From positions 1 through 20,611 of the forward strand of contig JAPLNJ010000844.1 of the NCBI GenBank assembly GCA_026692885.1: a DNA stretch of 20,611 nt, given 5' to 3'. Both the position numbers and the translations under genes were made by a program. Source of the stretch: Planctomycetota bacterium (GTDB taxonomy: Bacteria; Planctomycetota; Planctomycetia; Pirellulales; Pirellulaceae). Below the pieces are notes generated by a model. The model saw only the letters and a list, made by a program, of their open reading frames with translations. It was not told the origin of the DNA and searched no databases. Shown here piece by piece: positions 1 through 4,994 of this stretch (positions within the stretch are counted from its first letter, which is position 1; the number at the start of each line of letters is the position of its first letter).

Positions 1-1
1 T

Positions 2-418
2 CGGTTCCTGCTGCGGAAGAAGTCGCTGGTCCACCTTGTCCTGATCGATCCCGCGACGTTTGCGATCACGCTGTACGACGACCAGGGACACGAGGTTCCC
101 AAGCAGCGTCTTTCGGAAGGCGAAAAGCAGATCTTCGCCATCTCGGTCCTGTGGGGTCTCTCACGAGCATCGGCGCGCCCGCTGCCCGCGATCATCGACA
201 CGCCGATGGCCCGGCTGGACGAGAAGCACCGGGATCAGCTGGTGCAACGCTACTTCCCGCACGCCAGTCACCAAGTGCTGGTGCTGTCCACGGACACCGA
301 GGTCGAACGGCATTATTTTCACGACCTGCAGCCGTACCTGGCGCGGGCTTATCACTTGGATTACGACGAGCAGAAGAAGATGACGGTGGCACGCGAAGGA
401 TATTTTTGGGACGAGTGA
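2..418 (+). CDS. dndD: DNA sulfur modification ATPase DndD, C-terminal part (5' end outside window)
   Basis: The reading frame is open from base 2 to the TGA ending at 418 and gives the last 138 residues of an SMC/RecN-like ATPase. Visible motifs are an ABC-signature-like LSEGEKQIF, then LPAIIDTPMARLD, which is a Walker B with D-loop, followed by a conserved switch region (HQVLVLSTDTEV). This arrangement is typical of the C-terminal ATPase lobe of DndD, a component of the dnd phosphorothioation machinery that places sulfur in the DNA backbone together with DndC and DndE. DndE lies 83 bases downstream on the same strand, which fits the usual dndBCDE order, so dndB and dndC are expected left of the window. 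The N-terminal Walker A cannot be seen. A generic SMC-like ATPase is the alternative, but the adjacent DndE makes that unlikely. Confidence 0.88.
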   Translation, partial: RFLLRKKSLVHLVLIDPATFAITLYDDQGHEVPKQRLSEGEKQIFAISVLWGLSRASARPLPAIIDTPMARLDEKHRDQLVQRYFPHASHQVLVLSTDTEVERHYFHDLQPYLARAYHLDYDEQKKMTVAREGYFWDE

Positions 419-501
419 CGGAGTGCGGAATGCGGAGTGCGGAGAGCGGAGAGGCGAGACCACGGACAACTGACAACGGACCACTGACAACTGACAACAC
501 C
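419..501. repeat. dndD-dndE spacer made of two short tandem repeats
   Basis: The first half (about 420-451) is a 7-base periodic array built on GGAGTGC with variants GGAATGC and GGAGAGC. The second half (about 467-500) repeats an ACAACTGAC-like unit. Together they fill the whole spacer between dndD and dndE. The array is translatable in the dndE frame from an ATG at 433, but that extension has repeat composition and no family resemblance. No clear Shine-Dalgarno sequence lies just before the dndE start, although the purine-rich repeats could substitute. Confidence 0.7.
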
Positions 502-876
502 ATGAGCATCAAACAGATTCGTTTATCGTCGCAGGCCAAGGAGCAGCTGATTCGGCTCAAGACGCGGACCGGCATCCCCCAGTGGAACATCCTGTGCCGT
601 TGGGCCTTCTGCCTGTCCTTGCAGGAGCCGACCCCACCCACGCCGATCAACATTCCCGCAGACAGCAATGTCGAGCTGAGCTGGCCGGTGTTCGGCGGCG
701 AGTACCACGAACTGTACCTGGCCTTGCTCAAGCAACGCTGCGTCCGCGACGGGATCGATACAGATCCCGACACGCTCAATCGCCAATTCCGCCTGCACCT
801 GCACCGCGGCATCAGCTACTTGGCGACACCGAACAAGGTCCGCGGGATTGGGGATCTGGTGCGAATGGCGGTATAG
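502..876 (+). CDS. dndE: DNA sulfur modification protein DndE
   Basis: A 124-residue protein, the usual length for DndE. The N-terminal part (LSSQAKEQLIRLKTRTG, then WNILCRWAFCLSL, about residues 7-40) matches the characteristic DndE start, where a basic helix is followed by a conserved NILCR segment. DndE is a small DNA-binding member of the phosphorothioation complex; the family is known to prefer nicked DNA. ATG 502 was chosen because the in-frame upstream extension (from 433 or 151) is encoded by spacer repeats and by dndD in another frame. It follows dndD on the same strand. The residues after the conserved core (ELSWPVFGGEYHELYLALL) are also DndE-like. No further dnd genes follow, so the operon probably ends here. 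Confidence 0.88.
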   Translation: MSIKQIRLSSQAKEQLIRLKTRTGIPQWNILCRWAFCLSLQEPTPPTPINIPADSNVELSWPVFGGEYHELYLALLKQRCVRDGIDTDPDTLNRQFRLHLHRGISYLATPNKVRGIGDLVRMAV

Positions 877-905
877 GCCACTGCTGTGAATATCTCGGAA
901 CCCCT

Positions 906-976
906 CGTTCCCAGGCTCCGCCTGGGAACGCACTGCATTGCCGGCTCTGCCGGCCTTCTTGCGAGGCGGAGCCTCG
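906..976. repeat. cluster of three short palindromes
   Basis: Three palindromes follow dndE: 906-930, a perfect 11-bp stem (CGTTCCCAGGC / GCCTGGGAACG); 941-953 (CCGGC, loop TCT, GCCGG); and 962-976 (CGAGGC, GGA, GCCTCG). The first is a very widespread palindrome in planctomycete and cyanobacterial spacers, from general knowledge. It could act as a transcript-end stabiliser for the dnd mRNA, but there is no T-run, so it is not a canonical terminator. Confidence 0.75.
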
Positions 977-1088
977 TAAGGCGAGCGGCAGGAAACAGCT
1001 TATCCAAGTAGGATGGTCTTCCCATACCGTCCCGATCGAGCCTGGAAAGACCGATCTACGGGTAAGCTATTTCCTGCCACTCGCCTAA
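977..1088. repeat. interspersed inverted repeat, family R1, copy A
   Basis: The left arm (977-1002) and right arm (1063-1088) are 26-base inverted repeats with 23 of 26 matches. Their core reads GGCGAGYGGCAGGAAAYAGC. The interior carries GTAGGATGGTCTTCCC and CCTGGAAAGACC. The same end motif recurs at 4812-4838 and at 12027-12182, so this is a mobile or amplified non-coding repeat. No coding content is seen. Confidence 0.8.
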
Positions 1089-1310
1089 TCCGACTGCCTT
1101 AGTTTCGAAAACGACCCCGTCCAACTCGCCTGGACGGTGAGAGAAGTCTTATAAGCGAGATCGCGACCGACGTTCACGGCATTCCTCCCTTCCCCAGCCT
1201 GCCGCCTCCGGCGGCAGGCTGGGGAAGGGAGGAGTATTGCTGCGTTCGCGATCTCGCTCACAAGACTCCTTCACCGGCCGCGCAAGGCGGCAGGGGTCGA
1301 AGTTAGACAG
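1089..1310. repeat. composite repeat with a 123-base hairpin (copy A of a two-copy block)
   Basis: This block continues from the R1 element. It contains AGTTTCGAAAACGACCCCGT and then a long inverted repeat spanning 1145-1267. The outer arms (AGTCTT...AAGACT, with GCGAGATCGCG-type cores) enclose an inner perfect 24-bp stem around 1183-1233 with loop TCC at 1207-1209. It ends in GGCAGGGGTCGAAGT. A shortened copy of the same block lies at 4840-4990 inside the BMC operon, lacking one side of the hairpin. No transposase is associated. Confidence 0.75.
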
Positions 1311-1537
1311 TCGAACTAACCAGAGCGACTTACGGAATTTGGATGATGCAAAGATGTTCCTCCAAGCTCTGGAGGCTACCGCCTGGCGAGCGCAGGCGGA
1401 ACCGACTCCAGAGCGCCGCTGCCACGTCAGTCAAGATTTGGACGACGAAGGGGGGCGAAGGACGCTGGTCGATTTGTCGGCGGGGGCCGCCAATTCGTGC
1501 GTTGCCATCGAGTTCCTGCTCCGAGTAGAATTGGGGC
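1311..1537. other. spacer upstream of the toxin-antitoxin pair, no gene seen
   Basis: Short open frames cross this stretch on both strands, but none has family resemblance or a supported start. The promoter of the toxin-antitoxin operon presumably lies here; I could not pick a convincing -35/-10 pair. Confidence 0.5.
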
Positions 1538-1807
1538 ATGGAAAACATCGTCCGCAACGTCAAAGACATCGACACCGCCGATCGGCGGGCGCTCGAACAC
1601 GTCATCGGCCAGCACTTGGCCGAGAACCAGCAGTTGGTCATCCACGTGGTGAACGTGGACGTGGTGCGCACGCGCCCGGTCACCAGCCCGAGCACCGTCG
1701 CCCTGCCTGAGTGGTGCAACGTCTACGAGGGGCTGTCAGACCAGGAAGTGTCTGCCCTAGAAAAAGTGGTCCTCATGCGTGCCGATCTGAGCCGCGATTC
1801 CGAGTAG
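1538..1807 (+). CDS. putative VapB-like antitoxin of the following PIN toxin
   Basis: An 89-residue protein. The C-terminal half (LPEWCNVYEGLSDQEV, then EKVVLMRADLSR) matches a segment often found in small planctomycete proteins encoded just before PIN-domain toxins, where the C-terminal region wraps the toxin. No clear DNA-binding fold can be named from sequence. The stop codon is 4 bases before the toxin start, so the two are translationally coupled, as in type II modules. In such modules the antitoxin neutralises the RNase and, with it, represses the shared promoter. The start ATG at 1538 is preceded by TTGGGGC, a weak ribosome site. The antitoxin role rests on the linkage to the toxin plus C-terminal similarity recalled from memory. 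Confidence 0.7.
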   Translation: MENIVRNVKDIDTADRRALEHVIGQHLAENQQLVIHVVNVDVVRTRPVTSPSTVALPEWCNVYEGLSDQEVSALEKVVLMRADLSRDSE

Positions 1808-1811
1808 CCGC

Positions 1812-2222
1812 ATGGACCACGCGATCCTCGATACCGACATGCTGAACGAAGTGCTGAAGCAGAAGAACTCCCAAGTGCTTCTGCACGCCGCCGCCTACCT
1901 CCGGCAGCACGGCCAGTTCGTCCTGTCCAGCATGACCCGCTACGAACTCGTCCGTGGACTTAAAGAGAAGAACGCGAGTCACCAGCTTGCGCGATTTGCG
2001 ACGTTCTGCCAGCAGTCGCTCGTCCTGCCGGTCACGGATTCGATCTTGGACCGGGCTGGCGACCTATGGGTCGCAGCTCGCCGCGGCGGATTCCCGGGAC
2101 GCGACGCCGACTTGATCATCGCCGCCACGGCACTGGAGCACAGCCGTGTGCTTGTGACCGGAAACACGACTCACTTCGCGTGGATTCCCGGCCTCAAAGT
2201 GGCCGACTGGCGGAAGCCGTAA
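1812..2222 (+). CDS. PIN-domain ribonuclease toxin, VapC-like
   Basis: A 136-residue PIN domain. The acidic metal-binding set is visible: D7 in AILDTDMLNEV, E45 in SSMTRYELVRG, and D98/D100 in FPGRDADLIIAATA, followed by the conserved VTGNTTHFAWIPGL segment with N118. VapC toxins of this fold are Mg-dependent endoribonucleases that cut tRNA or rRNA when not bound by antitoxin. The start at 1812 sits 4 bases after the antitoxin stop. The length is typical. The pair lies between the dnd locus and the end of the BMC operon, on the opposite strand to the latter. It could be a stability module for this accessory region, which is inference. Confidence 0.88.
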   Translation: MDHAILDTDMLNEVLKQKNSQVLLHAAAYLRQHGQFVLSSMTRYELVRGLKEKNASHQLARFATFCQQSLVLPVTDSILDRAGDLWVAARRGGFPGRDADLIIAATALEHSRVLVTGNTTHFAWIPGLKVADWRKP

Positions 2223-2277
2223 TTGGGAGAACCTTTCGCTGGCCAGACTTGTCGTCGGCGGCCAGATAGGCGTCAAC

Positions 2278-2317
2278 AAAAAAAGACTTCCGCGATCGGG
2301 GAGATCTCGGAAGTCTT
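2278..2317 (-). terminator. intrinsic terminator of the BMC operon
   Basis: Read on the minus strand, a 15-bp stem (AAGACTTCCGAGATC pairing with GATCGCGGAAGTCTT, one mismatch) closes a short C-rich loop and runs straight into a T tract (seven A on the plus strand at 2278-2284). It lies 36 bases past the aldolase stop codon. It is the only textbook intrinsic terminator I see in the window and marks the downstream end of the operon. It would also act as a stem, without a U tract, on readthrough from vapC. Confidence 0.88.
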
Positions 2318-2353
2318 GGCTGCGGGTGGTGGGGGGAATGAGTGGGCGAGCAG

Positions 2354-3205
2354 CTACTTCTTGGCCAGGGCCTCCATCACGCGGTTGGTGATTTCCCGGA
2401 TCAGGGCTTCCTGGTCGGCCGTCGCCGCCTTCGCGGCCGCTTCGCGAGATTCTGGAGGTGGTGCGAAAGCCTTCCGCTCGACCCCGGCCTCCTTCCAGCT
2501 TTCGCGGAAGATGTCGTTCGCGCAGATGTCGCAGTTCTTGTATTCCTCGGTGTTACGCGGATCGGTGTAGCCCCATTCCTTCTTCAACTTGAGCAGTTCC
2601 TTTTCCTTGTCCTGCGTGAAGTAGCCGATACGGCCCAGTTGATGAGCCAGCAGCAGGATGCGGCAGTAGGCGTCTAAGATCTCGGTCCACCAGTAGGCCC
2701 GTTCCACGGTTTCACCGTAGCTGACCGTGCCGTGATTGGCCAGCAGGATGATGTTCGACTTGTGTACGAACGGGATGATTGTGTTGGCAAACGCCTGGCC
2801 GCCAGGGGTCTCGTACTTGGTGATCGGCACATCGCCCAGGAAGACCTCGACTTCGGGCAACGCACACTGCGGAATCGGCTCGCGGGCCACGGCAAAGGCG
2901 GTGGCATGCGGCGGATGGCAATGGACCACGCTCTTGATGTCCGCCCGCTGCTTGTAAATCTCCAGGTGCAACAGGGCTTCGCTGGAACGCTTCTTGCGGC
3001 CCGACAGTTGCTTGCCCGTCATGTCGACCGTGGAGATGTCTTCGGGCTCCAGGAACCCCTTGCAGTGCATCGTCGGCGTGCAGAGCACCTCGTTCTCGCT
3101 GATCCGCACCGTGATGTTGCCATCATTCGCGGCCGCAAATCCTTTGTTGTAGATCCGCCGACCAATTTCGCAGATCTCTTGCTTGACCTTGTGGGCATTC
3201 ATCAT
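2354..3205 (-). CDS. pvmN: class II (Zn) aldolase, FucA/RhaD-like, BMC-associated
   Basis: A 283-residue class II aldolase. The zinc and catalytic residues are visible as E76 (SSEALLHLEIY), H95 and H97 (VVHCHPPHATAF) and H158 (LLANHGTVSYG). This set is offset by exactly three from E73, H92, H94 and H155 of E. coli FucA. The family cleaves L-fuculose-1-phosphate or L-rhamnulose-1-phosphate to DHAP and L-lactaldehyde, the signature entry step of planctomycete BMCs. Residues about 250-283, after a proline-rich linker (APPPES), form an Ala/Glu-rich amphipathic helix ending in VMEALAKK, a likely encapsulation peptide. Start 3205 was chosen over the upstream ATG at 3325, because the latter lies inside the preceding shell gene; an AAGGAAA ribosome site sits 8 bases before 3205. 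It is the last gene of the operon. The symbol follows published Pvm naming as I remember it. Confidence 0.92.
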   Translation of the reverse strand: MMNAHKVKQEICEIGRRIYNKGFAAANDGNITVRISENEVLCTPTMHCKGFLEPEDISTVDMTGKQLSGRKKRSSEALLHLEIYKQRADIKSVVHCHPPHATAFAVAREPIPQCALPEVEVFLGDVPITKYETPGGQAFANTIIPFVHKSNIILLANHGTVSYGETVERAYWWTEILDAYCRILLLAHQLGRIGYFTQDKEKELLKLKKEWGYTDPRNTEEYKNCDICANDIFRESWKEAGVERKAFAPPPESREAAAKAATADQEALIREITNRVMEALAKK

Positions 3206-3232
3206 CGGTTGGTTTCCTTGGGTTAAAGGTGT

Positions 3233-3321
3233 TTCGTAGACCGGGACTTGCCCCGACACAGCGTCAGGGTTGTCGTTCATGCAGTGGTGTTGCCGTGTCG
3301 GAGCAAGTCCTGGCCCACGAA
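3233..3321. repeat. inverted repeat invading the 3' end of a BMC-P gene
   Basis: 27-base arms at 3233-3259 and 3295-3321 pair with about 23 of 27 matches; the shared core is GGACTTGCYCCGACAC. The right arm and part of the loop lie inside the coding sequence of the upstream BMC-P gene. They encode its last 17 or so residues and its stop codon. The left arm occupies most of the spacer before the aldolase ribosome site. Confidence 0.8.
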
Positions 3322-3605
3322 TCAAGATGCAGTTCGATATTGTCCAAAATGGCGGCGTTGTACGCGTCCACCGGTTTGATCTCGGGCCGAAATGGCATCG
3401 AGGCTTCCGGGCCTTCAGCCATGGCGACCTTGTCTCCCAGGCCGGCCCCCAGTTGATCCCACAGCACCAGTGGCTCGGCTGCGGGCTCTGTCTTCCCCTG
3501 CAAGTCGTCCAGCGACAACGGCACGACCAGCCTTAGCCGAGCTCCCACGAAGCTCGCATGGCTGCGACACAAAGTGACCGTTCCGATGACCTGGGCGATT
3601 CGCAT
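3264..3605 (-). CDS. BMC-P (EutN/CcmL) pentameric shell vertex protein, third copy
   Basis: A 113-residue protein with the EutN/CcmL start (MRIAQVIGTVTLCRSHASF), the central LVLWDQLGAGLGDKVAMAEG segment and the AILDNIEL end strand. BMC-P pentamers cap the vertices of the icosahedral shell. The family is normally about 85-100 residues. The extra tail (from about SWARTCSDTATPL onward) is encoded by an inverted repeat and has no family counterpart. The start is preceded by AGGTGAGGGG, a good ribosome site that is itself part of a dispersed repeat (3611-3664). It follows the RpiB-like gene by 48 bases and precedes the aldolase by 58 bases. The three paralogous BMC-P genes in this operon differ strongly, suggesting non-equivalent vertices. 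Confidence 0.9.
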   Translation of the reverse strand: MRIAQVIGTVTLCRSHASFVGARLRLVVPLSLDDLQGKTEPAAEPLVLWDQLGAGLGDKVAMAEGPEASMPFRPEIKPVDAYNAAILDNIELHLDSWARTCSDTATPLHERQP

Positions 3606-3610
3606 TGACT

Positions 3611-3664
3611 CCCCTCACCTCACTCCTCTCCCCGGAGTACCGGGGCGAGGCAGCTATTTTTCGG
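3611..3664. repeat. GGAGTACC-type dispersed repeat, copy 1
   Basis: About 50 bases reading CCCCTCACCT...CTCTCCCCGGAGTACCGGGG...CTATTTTTCGG on the plus strand, centred on the palindrome CCCCGGAGTACCGGGG. Related copies occur at 12381-12430 (reverse orientation) and 18878-18932. Here it fills the spacer between the RpiB-like stop and the BMC-P start, supplies the stop codon of the former (TAG in the repeat's AAAAATAGC) and supplies the ribosome site of the latter. Confidence 0.82.
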
Positions 3665-4487
3665 CCGTGTCCAAGGCCGCCTGTAACTCCGTGGGACAAT
3701 CGCAGACGCCCGCTTGCACGAACTCCCGGATCATCCGCCGTACCTGGAATACATTGTGGGCCGCGGGATCGACGACCAACAGGTTGGCGCCCATCGTCTG
3801 CGTGGCCTCGACCGCGGCGGCCGCACTCCAGCCCCAGGTGGCGCGCACGCCGCGCCGGCGGTTGGCCACACACACGGCTGCGGCCGGTCGATTCGTGAGC
3901 AGCACGGCACTGCGCCGCTGCCCGGCGATGGCCTGCGAGACTCTCTGCACGACCTCCGGCAAGCTGCTGCCCGTCACACAACTGACCTCGCCGAGATCGG
4001 CACAAACCGTCTTGATCAATACCGCTGGATCCTGCGTTCCGACCACGACACCGACCACTAAACCTGTGTCGGCAACCGGCGTCAAGGTGGTTGTTTCGTC
4101 ACCTGCAAACCTGCGTCCGCGGCTTGCCGAATCGGGCGCCGGCGGGTTGGTGACGCCGCTGCGCACCAGTTCCACCTGCCGTTTTTTCAACTCGTCGCGA
4201 ACGGCAGGCGTCACCAGCGAGCTGACGGGGACCAACACCCGTTTGACACCGTCCAGCCGCCCTTCCAGCAAGGCCAGCGTCACGACGCGATCGCGCAGCA
4301 GCAGGGCCTGGCTTCCGCCGCAGGGAGCAACCGCTTGCGCACCGCTCGCCGGAGCTGCGCTGCCAAGTCCGCGTGTGGCGCTGACCGGACAGTGCTGCTC
4401 GGTGGCGACGACCGCGGCCTGAGCTGACTGCAGCCGGTGCAGCACCTCGCGCACGATCCGTTCGATTTCAAACTGCAAGTCGGCCAT
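3654..4487 (-). CDS. RpiB/LacAB-like protein of the BMC operon, function unassigned
   Basis: A 277-residue protein. Residues 1-20 (MADLQFEIERIVREVLHRLQ) form an amphipathic helix like a BMC encapsulation peptide, followed by a low-complexity Ala/Gly/Pro linker to about residue 50. The C-terminal half (VGVVVGTQDPAVL, NRPAAAVCVANRRRGVRAT, then the segment ending ANLLVVDP) resembles RpiB/LacA/LacB sugar-phosphate isomerases, where NK-GVRAA and ANVLCLG-type motifs occur. The usual RpiB catalytic cysteine context is not obvious, so isomerase activity is uncertain. A gene of this kind occurs in planctomycete BMC loci without a settled role. The start ATG overlaps the preceding BMC-P stop by one base (TGATG), so translation is coupled. 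The stop codon comes from a dispersed repeat. It may be a lumen protein or scaffold; this is inference. Confidence 0.75.
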   Translation of the reverse strand: MADLQFEIERIVREVLHRLQSAQAAVVATEQHCPVSATRGLGSAAPASGAQAVAPCGGSQALLLRDRVVTLALLEGRLDGVKRVLVPVSSLVTPAVRDELKKRQVELVRSGVTNPPAPDSASRGRRFAGDETTTLTPVADTGLVVGVVVGTQDPAVLIKTVCADLGEVSCVTGSSLPEVVQRVSQAIAGQRRSAVLLTNRPAAAVCVANRRRGVRATWGWSAAAAVEATQTMGANLLVVDPAAHNVFQVRRMIREFVQAGVCDCPTELQAALDTAEK

Positions 4488-4744
4488 CAATCGCGAATTC
4501 CTATGACCGTCCAACGTACCGGAGTGGCTTCGGTCTTGAGCAACTCCCGAGCGCGGCGTCCATCGCTGGTGATCAGCACCGTATCGCCGCGTCCCGCCCC
4601 GTGGCCGTCGACGACCAGCAGCGGTTCGCCGTCCGGCGTCTTGCCGTCCGCCAACCGTGGCTGAACGAGCAACAGCTTGCAGCCCTTCAGCGTCGGGTGC
4701 TTGACGGTCGCGTTCGCGGTTCCGATCACCAGTCCCAGTTGCAT
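4487..4744 (-). CDS. BMC-P (EutN/CcmL) shell vertex protein, second copy
   Basis: An 85-residue minimal BMC-P domain. It has the canonical start MQLGLVIGTANATVKHPTL, then GCKLLLVQP, the central LLVVDGHGAGRGDTVLITSDG segment and the end strand TVIGIRD. It matches the standard length of EutN/CcmL vertex pentamers and has no extension, unlike the other two copies here. Its stop overlaps the next start by one base (TGATG), so pentamer and RpiB-like protein should be made together. The upstream spacer of 250 bases is almost entirely repeat DNA. I see only a weak ribosome site just before 4744 (GGGACCACATGC context), so expression may depend on the upstream repeat structure. Confidence 0.92.
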   Translation of the reverse strand: MQLGLVIGTANATVKHPTLKGCKLLLVQPRLADGKTPDGEPLLVVDGHGAGRGDTVLITSDGRRARELLKTEATPVRWTVIGIRD

Positions 4745-4994
4745 GTGGTCCCTGTCGGTCGGCCTTTCCAGGTCGATCTGGACGGTCTTGGAAGACCATC
4801 CTACATTGCGTTGGGTAAGCTATTTCCTGCCACTCGCCATTTTCGTCTGTCTTAGTTTCGAAAACGACCCCGTCCAGCTCGCCGGGACGGTGAGAGAAGT
4901 CTTGTAAGCGAGATCGCAACCGACGTTCACCGCCTTCCTCCCTTCCCCAGCCTGCCGCCGGAGGCGGCAGGGGTCGAAGTGAGACCTACGTCCG
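4745..4994. repeat. composite repeat filling an operon spacer (R1 half copy plus shortened block)
   Basis: From about 4767 to 4802 the sequence is the reverse complement of the interior of R1 copy A (GGCCTTTCCAGG...GAAGACCATCCTAC). 4812-4838 is the R1 right arm. 4840-4990 repeats the block at 1089-1310, including AGTTTCGAAAACGACCCCGT and AAGCGAGATCGC, but it jumps straight from CCTGCCGCC to GGAGGCGGCAGG. It therefore lacks the long downstream arm of the hairpin seen in copy A. The spacer separates the aldehyde dehydrogenase from the second BMC-P gene. Confidence 0.8.

Noticed and set aside
151..501. Upstream extension of DndE from an ATG at 151 or 433
   Set aside because: The added residues come from dndD in another frame and from spacer tandem repeats; DndE family length and start match 502.
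906..1310. CRISPR array
   Set aside because: Repeats are single palindromes of differing sequence, without regular spacing or unique spacers.
1237..1710. 157-codon plus-strand frame upstream of the toxin-antitoxin pair
   Set aside because: Begins inside the composite repeat hairpin and overlaps the antitoxin in another frame; no motif.
3206..3325. 40-residue N-terminal extension of the aldolase
   Set aside because: It overlaps the preceding BMC-P gene and an inverted repeat, while ATG 3205 has a good ribosome site and matches the FucA start.
3574..4422. 282-codon plus-strand frame
   Set aside because: Antisense to the RpiB-like gene; low-complexity Ser/Thr/Arg translation without a family.
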